From Cupriavidus sp. D384 (GTDB lineage Bacteria; Pseudomonadota; Gammaproteobacteria; Burkholderiales; Burkholderiaceae): a DNA stretch of 64,000 nucleotides. Both the position numbers and the translations under genes were made by a program. The notes under the pieces were generated by a model. That model did not search any database, was not told the DNA's origin, and saw only the letters and a list, made by a program, of their open reading frames with translations. Shown here piece by piece: positions 17,217-24,843 of this stretch; within the stretch, counting starts at the first letter, position 1; every line of letters begins with the position of its first letter. The stretch spans positions 124,001 to 188,000 of the forward strand of contig NZ_BBQI01000095.1 in assembly GCF_001652915.1 (NCBI RefSeq), given 5' to 3'.

Positions 17217-18617
17217 TCAGTAGCGCCCCGTCACCCCGGCGATGACGACGCCGAGACGCAACACGTAGTAGGCCGCCCAATTGGCAAAGCGCCGCAAACG
17301 CGGCAGCCGGGCGTGCACTTCCGGCATCACACGTGCGCTGCGGTGGTCCATGGCGCGCTCCAGCCGGGTGCGCAGCGTATCGGCAAATGCGGCGTCATAG
17401 ACCGCCACATTGGCCTCGCGCGCCAGCAACAGGCTGAAGGGGTCCATGTTGCTCGAACCCACCGTGGCCCACGTATCGTCGACCACCGCCACCTTGGCGT
17501 GCAGGAAGCTTTCCTCGTACTCGTAGATCTCCACGCCCGCCTCCAGCAGCCGCGCGTAGAGCGCGTGAGTGGCGCAGTGCTGGAGCCGGTATTCCACCAT
17601 GCCCTGCAGCAGCAGCCGCACGCGTACGCCGCGCTCGCGGCAGGCCAGCAGCGCCCGGCGCATCTTGTGGCCGGGCAGGAAGTAGGCGTTCGCCAGGATC
17701 ACGTCGCGGCGGGCGGAGCCCAGCGCGTACAGGTATTCCCGTTCGATGGTGCGGCGATTGCGCAGGTTATCCCGCAGCAGCAAGGCGGCGGGCACACCGT
17801 GGGGCTGGACATCGCCACGTGCCTGCCGTGCGCCACGCGTCAGCAGTTCCACCTCAGCAAACGCATTCGCGGTTTCGCGCAGGCCGCGCCGTTGTGCGAT
17901 GCGAAACCAGAGCCGGGCCGATGCCAGCGCAATCTGCGCCACCAGCGGCCCGCGCACGCGCACCGCGAAGTCGTAGCGCGGCCCCAGTTCCGGCAGGTCC
18001 ACCGGGCCGTGATTGTGGTCGTCGATGATATTGATGCCGCCCACGAAGGCCACCTTGCCGTCGACCACGGCAATCTTGCGATGGAGCCGCCGCAGGTGGC
18101 GCCGCGCAAACTTGAAGCCGCGCAGCGGCCGGTAGATCTCCACGTTGACGCCACCGGCACGCAGGCGGTGCAGCAGCGCTTCGGGCATGTCGCCGGCGCC
18201 AAACCCGTCGACCACCAGCCGGACATCGACACCGCGCCGGGCGGCGGCGATGAGCGCATCGCCAACGCGCGCACCTACGTCATCGTCGGCGTAGATGTAG
18301 GTCTCGACCACCACGTGCCCCTGCGCAGCGTCGATGGCCGAGATCAGCGCCGGAAAGAACTCCTGGCCGTTGCGCAGCAAGTCGACGAGGTTGCCGGGCA
18401 CCGGACTGCCGCGCCGGCGCACCCAGTGCATCAGCCTGGCCTTGGCCTGGGACCCGGCCGTGCGCAGTTCATGGACCGACCCGGGCATGCCGGGCATGCC
18501 CGGCGCAGACGTGGGCGGCGCGGACGGCGCCGATGGCGCGGCATCGGCCGGGCCGGCATCGGGCGCATCGGGGGTGCGTGGCAATTCGGGTTCGGCGCGA
18601 TCGTAGATCCGTGACAT
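17217..18617 (-). CDS. clsB: Cardiolipin synthase B (phospholipase D family)
   Basis: A 466-residue phospholipase D superfamily enzyme making cardiolipin from phosphatidylglycerol and/or phosphatidylethanolamine at the inner membrane. Two HxKx4D catalytic motifs are present: HRKIAVVDG near residue 177 and HAKVAVVDD near residue 372, the latter followed by VGSSNMD. The N-terminal ~50 residues are a Pro/Ala/Gly-rich low-complexity leader. No N-terminal transmembrane pair is present, which favours ClsB over ClsA. The start at 18617 (MSRIYDRAE) is the last one not overlapping the divergent mobB; the longer frame runs antisense to mobB. Confidence 0.88.
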   Translation of the reverse strand: MSRIYDRAEPELPRTPDAPDAGPADAAPSAPSAPPTSAPGMPGMPGSVHELRTAGSQAKARLMHWVRRRGSPVPGNLVDLLRNGQEFFPALISAIDAAQGHVVVETYIYADDDVGARVGDALIAAARRGVDVRLVVDGFGAGDMPEALLHRLRAGGVNVEIYRPLRGFKFARRHLRRLHRKIAVVDGKVAFVGGINIIDDHNHGPVDLPELGPRYDFAVRVRGPLVAQIALASARLWFRIAQRRGLRETANAFAEVELLTRGARQARGDVQPHGVPAALLLRDNLRNRRTIEREYLYALGSARRDVILANAYFLPGHKMRRALLACRERGVRVRLLLQGMVEYRLQHCATHALYARLLEAGVEIYEYEESFLHAKVAVVDDTWATVGSSNMDPFSLLLAREANVAVYDAAFADTLRTRLERAMDHRSARVMPEVHARLPRLRRFANWAAYYVLRLGVVIAGVTGRY

Positions 18618-18710
18618 GGCTCGATTATCGACCAACGGGCGGCTCCTGCACATGGCCCGGCCGAACTCTGCTATTGTCGGGACATTGTGACGCCCAACAG
18701 GGAAAGCATT

Positions 18711-19223
18711 GTGAAGGTATTCGGTATCGCCGGTTCTTCGGGCAGCGGCAAGACGACGTTGCTGGACCAGTTGATCCCCCGCTTCGTGGCCGGCGGCCTG
18801 CGCGTCGCCGGCATCAAGCACACGCACCACGGTTTCGATCCGGATACCCCTGGCAAGGATTCGTGGCGCATGCGCCAGGGCGGTTGCGAAAACGTGGTGC
18901 TGGTGGGCGCCCGGCACCTGACGCTGATGCGTCATTACCCGGAAGACAAGCCGTCGCCGGAAATTGGCGAAGCCCTGGCCGTACTGCCGCCCGACACCGA
19001 TCTGGTGATGGTCGAGGGCTACAAATGGAGCGATTTCCCCAAGCTGGAAATCTACCGGCCCGCCAACGGCAAGGCGCCGCTCTGGACCGAAGTGCCGGGC
19101 GTGGTGGCCGTAGCCACCGATGCGATGGACCAGGTGGCCGGACAGACCACGCTGCCGGTGATCGACCTGGCCGACGCGGACGCGATCTACCACTGGATCC
19201 GCGACTATCTGGCGGCGCACTGA
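18711..19223 (+). CDS. mobB: Molybdopterin-guanine dinucleotide biosynthesis adaptor MobB
   Basis: A 170-residue P-loop GTP-binding protein assisting MobA in attaching GMP to molybdopterin. The P-loop is GIAGSSGSGKTT (residues 5-16). TGIKHTHHGF-like sequence (AGIKHTHHGFDPDTPGKDSW) and LVMVEGYKW are diagnostic MobB motifs. Start is GTG 18711, with GGGAAAG upstream; an in-frame GTG at 18687 is an alternative. It sits on the opposite strand between clsB and the YbhP-like gene. The cofactor is needed by DMSO-reductase-type enzymes; the molybdenum hydroxylase elsewhere in this window uses the cytosine form. Confidence 0.93.
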   Translation: MKVFGIAGSSGSGKTTLLDQLIPRFVAGGLRVAGIKHTHHGFDPDTPGKDSWRMRQGGCENVVLVGARHLTLMRHYPEDKPSPEIGEALAVLPPDTDLVMVEGYKWSDFPKLEIYRPANGKAPLWTEVPGVVAVATDAMDQVAGQTTLPVIDLADADAIYHWIRDYLAAH

Positions 19224-19235
19224 CACCTTGCCCGC

Positions 19236-19258
19236 AGGGCCCCGGGCGGGCCCTTTGC
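19236..19258 (+). terminator. Rho-independent-like terminator of mobB
   Basis: AGGGCCC (19236-19242) and GGGCCCT (19248-19254) form a 7-bp GC stem with a CGGGC loop, beginning 12 bp after the mobB stop and followed by TTG...TTTT. It lies in the convergent gap with the YbhP-like gene. Confidence 0.6.
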
Positions 19259-19277
19259 CACTTTTACTCCTGCCGCC

Positions 19278-20033
19278 TTACGCTTCCGGAATGGCCACGC
19301 GATGCGCCAGTTCGGCCATCAGCGGCACGTGATCCGAGCGCTCGGCCCACTCGCGGCCCGTCAGCGCCTGCGTCCGTTCGATCTCGAAGCCGCGCACGTA
19401 GATGCGGTCGAGCTGCCACCACGGCATATGGCTGGGAAAGGTGTGGATCCGCCCGTTCTTGGCATGGGCCGATTCCACGGCATTGAGCGTGTTACAGATG
19501 CGGGTATCGAGCTTGTGGTTCCAGTCGTTGAAGTCGCCGGCGATGACCAGCGGCGCATGGTCGGGCACCACCGACCGTACGCGCTCCACCAGCGCGCTGG
19601 CCTGCCGCACCCGGCTGCGCGCGAACAGGCCGAAATGCACGCAGATGAGGTGCGCCTCCACTCCGTTGATATCCGCCACCGCATGCAGCAACCCGCGCTG
19701 TTCGAAGCGGTGATCCGAAATATCAAGATTTTCCGACATCAGGATCGGATGCCGCGACAGGATCGCATTGCCATGGTGCCCGTGCTCGTACACGGCGTTG
19801 CGCCCGTAGACCGAATGCGGATAGGCATCGGTGGCCAGGTAGTTGAGCTGGGTGTGATCGGGGTCGAACAGTTCGGCGGCGATCAGGCGGTCGTTGCGAT
19901 CCTGCACTTCCTGCAGGAACACGATATCGGCGTCCATCGACTGCAGGCCCGTGCGCACGCTCTGGATACGCGGCTTGCCCGTGAACCCCTTCACGCCCTT
20001 GTGGATGTTGTAGGTCACGACGCGCAGTTTCAT
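19278..20033 (-). CDS. Endonuclease/exonuclease/phosphatase family protein, YbhP-like
   Basis: A 251-residue EEP-fold metal-dependent phosphodiesterase. It opens MKLRVVTYNIHKGVKGFTG, with the metal ligand Glu in FLQEVQDRN, the catalytic His region LICVHFGLFARSR, GDFNDWN and the terminal SDHVPLMAEL. In E. coli the homologue ybhP lies next to clsB (ybhO); here the two are near neighbours but separated by mobB on the other strand. The start overlaps the nudB stop (ATGA-type), so it is co-transcribed with nudB. Substrate (phospholipid or nucleic acid) is unknown. Confidence 0.88.
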   Translation of the reverse strand: MKLRVVTYNIHKGVKGFTGKPRIQSVRTGLQSMDADIVFLQEVQDRNDRLIAAELFDPDHTQLNYLATDAYPHSVYGRNAVYEHGHHGNAILSRHPILMSENLDISDHRFEQRGLLHAVADINGVEAHLICVHFGLFARSRVRQASALVERVRSVVPDHAPLVIAGDFNDWNHKLDTRICNTLNAVESAHAKNGRIHTFPSHMPWWQLDRIYVRGFEIERTQALTGREWAERSDHVPLMAELAHRVAIPEA

Positions 20034-20518
20034 CGCGCCACTCCCCGCACGGCGCCGGCCTCCACACCCTGCGCGCCGGCCATGCGCCACCCCAGCTGGC
20101 GCACCGCCTCGGCATTGCTGCTCGAAAAGCAGCGCTCGGCAGCCGCCTGCCAGGGCAGCCATTCGAACTGCAGGTGTTCACGCGGCGCCAGCGTCACCGG
20201 CAAGGGCTCGGGCACGCACAGGCCGAACCAGTGCTCGGTGTTCCGGGTGATGCCGGGGGCATAGCGATGACGCCACTGGGGGTAGATTTCGTAGTCGATC
20301 GTATGCCGCCAGTCGGTCAACTGGTAGCGGCTGGCAACGATGCCGGTTTCCTCGGCGACCTCGCGGGCGGCAGTGGCCGCCAGCGGCTCGTCTTCGGCAT
20401 CGAGGCTGCCCGTCACCGATTGCCAGAAACCTGGCCGGTCGGCGCGCTCGATCAACAGGACTTGCAGGTCTGGCGTATGAATGACGACCAGCACAGATTC
20501 GGGAATCTTGTAGCGCAT
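20030..20518 (-). CDS. nudB: Dihydroneopterin triphosphate diphosphatase (Nudix)
   Basis: A 162-residue Nudix hydrolase removing pyrophosphate from dihydroneopterin triphosphate in folate synthesis. It opens MRYKIPESVLVVIHT and carries WQSVTGSLDAEDEP followed by AAREVAEETGIV, which is the Nudix box. The box has one residue more between the first Gly and the REVAEE core than the E. coli enzyme. The C-terminal EHLQFEWLPWQAA segment is typical of NudB. Start at 20518; the extra upstream residues to 20548 are not conserved-looking. Overlaps the YbhP-like gene by 4 bp. Confidence 0.88.
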   Translation of the reverse strand: MRYKIPESVLVVIHTPDLQVLLIERADRPGFWQSVTGSLDAEDEPLAATAAREVAEETGIVASRYQLTDWRHTIDYEIYPQWRHRYAPGITRNTEHWFGLCVPEPLPVTLAPREHLQFEWLPWQAAAERCFSSSNAEAVRQLGWRMAGAQGVEAGAVRGVAR

Positions 20519-20603
20519 GGGGCGTTGGAAGCAACAGACCCCAAGCATAGCGCAGCGGCGCCAGCTTCGGCGTCCTCCGCTGTCTGAATACCGCGATGTG
20601 GAA

Positions 20604-21572
20604 TCAGGCGGCTGTCTGCGCGCCCTCTCCCCGGGGCGTCAGGTAGTGCCCGCCGGGAACCGGGCTGGCAACGCCGTCCGGCCCCGTGCCGGGCATACCG
20701 CTCAGCCACGTATCGAAGACCTCGGGCGAGTCGCCATGGCCCCAAGCGGCGCGCAATTGCTGCATCAGCGGCGCCAGCGACTGGGTGTAGCGCTGCGCCG
20801 CCACATGGGCATGTTCGGCCAACGCATCGGTGCTTTCGCGCACCTGGGCGGCCAGTTCGGCGCGTTCCTGGCCGATTTCCTTCTCGCGCATGCCAAGCTG
20901 GTTGTATTTCTGGATCAGGAAGCGCTGGTAGTCGCCCGCCTCCACGCCTTGCGCGGCCTGGGCATTGACCTGTTCGAAGCGCAGCACGATGCTGGCCGTT
21001 TCCTGCTCGACATGGGCTGCCTCGGCGGTCACCTGCTGCAGCGCTTCCTGCAACCGAAGCGCCTCGCGCCGATGGGTCTGCAGGCGCGTTGCCTCGTCGT
21101 CAAACGTGCGTTGGGCGGTCAGGTAGGCCTGCACCACGGGCTGGGGCGCCACCACGAGCAGCGGGTCGGCGCCACCGGCGCGCCGGCCAGAAAGCAGGGC
21201 GTCTTCGGCCAGCCGCAGGTTGCCGAGGTCCTCCAGCCAGCGGCCTCGGGCCATGACGGTTGCCACGGTATCGAGCGCCAGCTTGCGCAGGGCCTCGGCA
21301 CGCTGCGCTGCCACGGGGCCTTCGCCCTGCACGGGCTGGGAGTAATCCGGCAGCGGCTGCGCGTTCTGCACGGCATGGGCGATATCGGGCACGCAGGCGG
21401 CCACCGTGGTCGCCACCGATTCCGACATGGCCTGGGCCGACTTGCGCACCGCGCGGCGCAGCTCGAAGCGCGCCAGCAGCATCATGAGCAGCCCGGCCAC
21501 CAGCCAGGTCAGGATGGTTTCCGCATGGGCCAGTACAAAGGCCCGGATTGTTTCCGTATCGAGTTGCAGCAT
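20604..21572 (-). CDS. Membrane-anchored coiled-coil protein of unknown function
   Basis: A 322-residue protein not recognised. A single hydrophobic segment ETILTWLVAGLLMMLLARF (about residues 18-36) is followed by a basic stretch, giving an N-out or anchored topology with a long cytoplasmic tail. About residues 140-260 are Ala/Glu/Gln/Arg-rich heptad-like sequence (RREALRLQEALQQVTAEA, MREKEIGQERAELAAQV), predicted coiled coil. The C-terminus is Gly/Pro-rich. GGAGG lies ~10 bases before the ATG at 21572. It follows the aspS terminator, so it is a separate unit upstream of nudB. Confidence 0.75.
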   Translation of the reverse strand: MLQLDTETIRAFVLAHAETILTWLVAGLLMMLLARFELRRAVRKSAQAMSESVATTVAACVPDIAHAVQNAQPLPDYSQPVQGEGPVAAQRAEALRKLALDTVATVMARGRWLEDLGNLRLAEDALLSGRRAGGADPLLVVAPQPVVQAYLTAQRTFDDEATRLQTHRREALRLQEALQQVTAEAAHVEQETASIVLRFEQVNAQAAQGVEAGDYQRFLIQKYNQLGMREKEIGQERAELAAQVRESTDALAEHAHVAAQRYTQSLAPLMQQLRAAWGHGDSPEVFDTWLSGMPGTGPDGVASPVPGGHYLTPRGEGAQTAA

Positions 21573-21705
21573 CTGGTGTTGTCCTCCCACGTCACGACCG
21601 GCCTTTCGGGTGGGCCAGCTTCGCGCGCATCAGGCAGAAAGACAACATCTCGGGTGCCTTCGTTCCGGGTGGTAACAAATGGAAACGCATCCTTGCGCCG
21701 GAAAC

Positions 21706-21728
21706 AAAAAAACCGCGCTTGCGCGCGG
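21706..21728 (-). terminator. Intrinsic terminator of the aspS operon
   Basis: On the minus strand CCGCGC-GCAA-GCGCGG is followed by a run of seven T. The stem is 6 bp of pure GC with a 4-nt loop, about 45 bp beyond the aspS stop. Confidence 0.85.
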
Positions 21729-21772
21729 CTTTTCGTGCCGTAACCGGAATGATCCGGCGGCAGGTCGGGCAA

Positions 21773-23581
21773 TCAGGCCGTGGTCTTCGGCTCTTGCGCT
21801 CGCAGGCGGATATGCAGTTCGCGCAGTTGCTTCTCGTCGACCGAGCTCGGGGCCTGGGTCAGCAGATCCTGGGCGCGTTGGGTCTTCGGGAATGCGATCA
21901 CGTCGCGGATCGAATCGGCACCGGCCATCATCGTCACGATACGGTCCAGGCCGAAGGCCAGGCCACCGTGCGGCGGCGCACCATATTGCAGTGCGTCGAG
22001 CAGGTAACCGAACTTGGCACGCGCTTCTTCGGCGCCGATCTTCAGCGCGCGGAACACCTTGCTCTGCACATCCTCGCGGTAGATACGAACCGAGCCGCCA
22101 CCCATTTCCCAGCCGTTCAGCACCATGTCGTAGGCCTTGGCGATGCACTTGCCCGGATCCGTTTCCAGATACTGCAGGTGCTCGTCCTTCGGGCTCGTGA
22201 ACGGGTGGTGCATGGCGACCCAGCGGGCATCTTCCTCGTCGTACTCGAACATCGGGAAGTCGATCACCCACAGCGGCTTCCAGGTGTCCTCGAACAGGCC
22301 GGTGCTCTTGCCGAATTCCGAATGGCCGATCTTCAGGCGCAGCGCGCCGATGGCGTCGTTCACCACCTTGGCCTTGTCGGCGCCAAAGAAGATGATGTCG
22401 CCGTCCTTGGCTTCGGTGCGCTTGAGGATTTCGGCAATCGAGGCATCGTGCAGGTTCTTCACGATCGGCGACTGCAGGCCGTCACGGCCCTTTGCCACTT
22501 CGTTGACCTTGATCCAGGCCAGGCCCTTGGCGCCGTAGATCGCCACGAACTGCGTGTAGGCATCGATTTCGCCGCGCGAGATGGCGCTGCCGCCCGGCAC
22601 GCGCAGGCCCACCACACGACCGTTGTCGCTGTTGGCCGGACCCGAGAACACCTTGAAGTCGACGTCCTTCATGACATCGGTCAGTTCGGTGAATTCCAGC
22701 TTGACGCGCAGGTCGGGCTTGTCCGAGCCAAAGCGGGCCATGGCTTCGCGGAATTCCATCACCGGGAACTTGGAGACCAGGTCCACGTCGATCGCGTTCT
22801 TGAACACGGTGCGCATCATGTCCTCGAACAGGTCACGGATCTCCTGTTCGGTCAGGAACGACGTTTCGCAGTCGATCTGGGTGAATTCGGGCTGGCGGTC
22901 GGCGCGCAGGTCCTCGTCACGGAAGCACTTGGTGATCTGGTAGTAGCGGTCGAAGCCCGAGACCATCAGCATCTGCTTGAAGATCTGCGGCGACTGCGGC
23001 AGCGCGAAGAAGTGGCCGGGGTTCACACGCGACGGCACCAGGTAATCGCGTGCGCCTTCCGGCGTGCTCTTGCCCAGCATCGGGGTCTCGATGTCGATGA
23101 AGCCCTGTGCGTCCAGGTACTTGCGCACTTCCATGGCCACCTTGTAGCGCAGGCGCAGGTTGTATTGCATCTGCGGACGGCGCAGGTCCAGCACGCGGTG
23201 CGTGAGGCGCGTGGTTTCCGACAGGTTGTCGTCGTCCAGCTGGAACGGGGGCGTGACCGACGGGTTCAGCACGGTCAGCTCGTGGCACAGCACCTCGATC
23301 TTGCCCGAGGTCAGGTTGCTGTTCTCGGTGCCGGCCGGACGCGGGCGCACCTTGCCCACCACGCGGATGCAGAACTCGTTGCGGATTTCTTCCGCAGACT
23401 TGAACATCTCCGGGCGATCCGGATCGCACACCACCTGCACCAGGCCTTCACGGTCGCGCAGGTCGACGAAGATCACGCCGCCATGGTCGCGACGGCGCTG
23501 CACCCAGCCCGTCAGGGCCACTTCCTGGCCGGTCAGTTGTTCGGTCACCAGACCGCAGTAATGTGTACGCATGGAAGACAT
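21773..23581 (-). CDS. aspS: Aspartyl-tRNA synthetase
   Basis: A 602-residue class IIb aminoacyl-tRNA synthetase charging tRNA-Asp (in many betaproteobacteria lacking AsnRS also tRNA-Asn). It has the N-terminal OB anticodon-binding fold (GWVQRRRDHGGVIFVDLRDR), catalytic motif 2 around KCFRDEDLRADRQPEFTQID, the bacterial insertion domain, and motif 3 GLDRIVTMMAGADSIRDVI. Length fits bacterial AspRS. Starts at 23581 (MSSMRTHYCGL) or 23572; upstream frame is spurious. Last gene of a zinc-ribbon/DUF502/aspS operon. Confidence 0.97.
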   Translation of the reverse strand: MSSMRTHYCGLVTEQLTGQEVALTGWVQRRRDHGGVIFVDLRDREGLVQVVCDPDRPEMFKSAEEIRNEFCIRVVGKVRPRPAGTENSNLTSGKIEVLCHELTVLNPSVTPPFQLDDDNLSETTRLTHRVLDLRRPQMQYNLRLRYKVAMEVRKYLDAQGFIDIETPMLGKSTPEGARDYLVPSRVNPGHFFALPQSPQIFKQMLMVSGFDRYYQITKCFRDEDLRADRQPEFTQIDCETSFLTEQEIRDLFEDMMRTVFKNAIDVDLVSKFPVMEFREAMARFGSDKPDLRVKLEFTELTDVMKDVDFKVFSGPANSDNGRVVGLRVPGGSAISRGEIDAYTQFVAIYGAKGLAWIKVNEVAKGRDGLQSPIVKNLHDASIAEILKRTEAKDGDIIFFGADKAKVVNDAIGALRLKIGHSEFGKSTGLFEDTWKPLWVIDFPMFEYDEEDARWVAMHHPFTSPKDEHLQYLETDPGKCIAKAYDMVLNGWEMGGGSVRIYREDVQSKVFRALKIGAEEARAKFGYLLDALQYGAPPHGGLAFGLDRIVTMMAGADSIRDVIAFPKTQRAQDLLTQAPSSVDEKQLRELHIRLRAQEPKTTA

Positions 23582-23628
23582 AGGAGAGAGTCCCTGTAAA
23601 GCGCGGCCGCCGGGCAGCCGCGCGCAAA

Positions 23629-24324
23629 TCAGTTGGTATGGGTGTCGGCGACTTCGTCGGCATCCAGCACGGCTTCGTCCGCGCGGGCATCGCCGGGGGC
23701 GCGGCGCGGCAGGTCGGTGGGCGCCACCACGCCCATCGACACGATGTACTTCAGCGCCGCGTCGACCGTCATGTCGAGCTCGATGGTGTCCGCCTTCGGC
23801 ATCATCAAAAAGAAGCCGGAAGTCGGGTTCGGCGTCGTCGGCACGTACACGCTCACGTATTCGCCTTGCAGGTGATTCTGCACGTCTCCGCCCGGACGCC
23901 CGGTCAGAAACGCGATCGTCCACGACCCTTCACGCGGATACTGCACCAGCAGCGCCTTGCGGAACGCGTTGCCCGACGACGACAGCAGCGTGTCCGACAC
24001 CTGCTTGACGCTGGTATAGATCGGGCCCACCACCGGGATATGGCCCAGCAGCGCCTCCCACCAGCGCACCAGGCGCTGACCGATGAAGTTGTGCGTCAGC
24101 ACGCCCACCAGCAGGATGAACAGCAGGGTCAGGATGGCGCCCAGCCCCGGGATGCGGCGCCCGAAGATGTTCTCGGGCTGCCACGCCAGCGGCAGCAGCG
24201 CCATGCTCTGGTCCATCGTGCCGATGATCAGGTTGAGCACCCACAACGTGATGCCCAGCGGCACGAGCACAAGCAGACCGGTCAGGAACCAGGTCTTGAT
24301 GGCGGATGTTTTCTTGGTGGCCAC
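23629..24324 (-). CDS. DUF502 family membrane protein
   Basis: A 231-residue inner-membrane protein with two transmembrane helices (about residues 10-33, TWFLTGLLVLVPLGITLWVL, and 59-80, LGAILTLLFILLVGVLTHNF) and a soluble C-terminal domain with YVPTTPNPTSGFFLMMPK, the DUF502 hallmark. Function is not established. It sits between the FmdB-type zinc ribbon and aspS, an arrangement common in betaproteobacteria, 47 bp before aspS. The tail after residue ~205 is acidic and unconserved-looking. Confidence 0.9.
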   Translation of the reverse strand: MATKKTSAIKTWFLTGLLVLVPLGITLWVLNLIIGTMDQSMALLPLAWQPENIFGRRIPGLGAILTLLFILLVGVLTHNFIGQRLVRWWEALLGHIPVVGPIYTSVKQVSDTLLSSSGNAFRKALLVQYPREGSWTIAFLTGRPGGDVQNHLQGEYVSVYVPTTPNPTSGFFLMMPKADTIELDMTVDAALKYIVSMGVVAPTDLPRRAPGDARADEAVLDADEVADTHTN

Positions 24325-24338
24325 GGCTTGCCTGGCGC

Positions 24339-24647
24339 TCAGTTGCTGCTGGCGACCGGCGTGGCCGGTGCCGCCGGAGCGGCGGCCGGAGCAGCCGGAG
24401 CGCTATCGCCTGCCGGGGCAGCCGATGCCGCCGCAGACGCCGGGGCGCTGGTGCCGCCGCTGCCGCCACGGAAATCGGTCACGTACCAGCCCGAGCCCTT
24501 GAGCTGGAAGCCGGCAGCGGTCAGTTGCTTCTTGAAGGTTCCGGCGGTGCCGCAGGATGGGCAGTCCGTGAGCGGGGCGTCGCTCATCTTCTGCAGCACA
24601 TCGCGCCCGTGGCCGCAGGCGTCGCAACGGTAGGCATAGATCGGCAT
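24339..24647 (-). CDS. FmdB-type zinc-ribbon protein
   Basis: A 102-residue small protein. The N-terminal zinc ribbon is MPIYAYRCDACGHGRDVLQK ... CPSCG, giving four Cys ligands (CxxC...CxxC) in the first 35 residues. This is the FmdB family putative regulatory domain. Residues ~63-102 are an Ala/Pro/Ser low-complexity tail. It is the first gene of the operon with DUF502 (14 bp gap) and aspS. Function in vivo is unknown; zinc binding is well supported. Confidence 0.9.
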   Translation of the reverse strand: MPIYAYRCDACGHGRDVLQKMSDAPLTDCPSCGTAGTFKKQLTAAGFQLKGSGWYVTDFRGGSGGTSAPASAAASAAPAGDSAPAAPAAAPAAPATPVASSN

Positions 24648-24755
24648 GGTTCTTTCGTGGAATCTGAAACGTAAAGCGGGTAGATGGCAGCGCCCCGTCC
24701 GATCGACAAGGGCCGGCGCACGAAAATATACCCGCGCGGCGATGCAAAGCCTTGG

Positions 24756-24761
24756 ATTATA
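24756..24761 (-). promoter_or_regulatory. Candidate -10 box for the zinc-ribbon/DUF502/aspS operon
   Basis: On the minus strand TATAAT occurs in GGTTTATAATCC, about 110 bp upstream of the first gene, within an otherwise GC-rich gap (24648-24843). No good -35 hexamer is visible. Confidence 0.35.
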
Positions 24762-24843
24762 AACCGTCGGCGAGGCGTCTACCGGCGGGAAATGGGGGCT
24801 TTCGGGGGCGTAATCGTCACGATTTCGCCCTGGCGCTCAAAAG

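Noticed and set aside
18618..19226. N-terminal extension of clsB across mobB
   Set aside because: It would be antisense to mobB, which has a GTP-binding loop and its own terminator, and the added residues lack family similarity.
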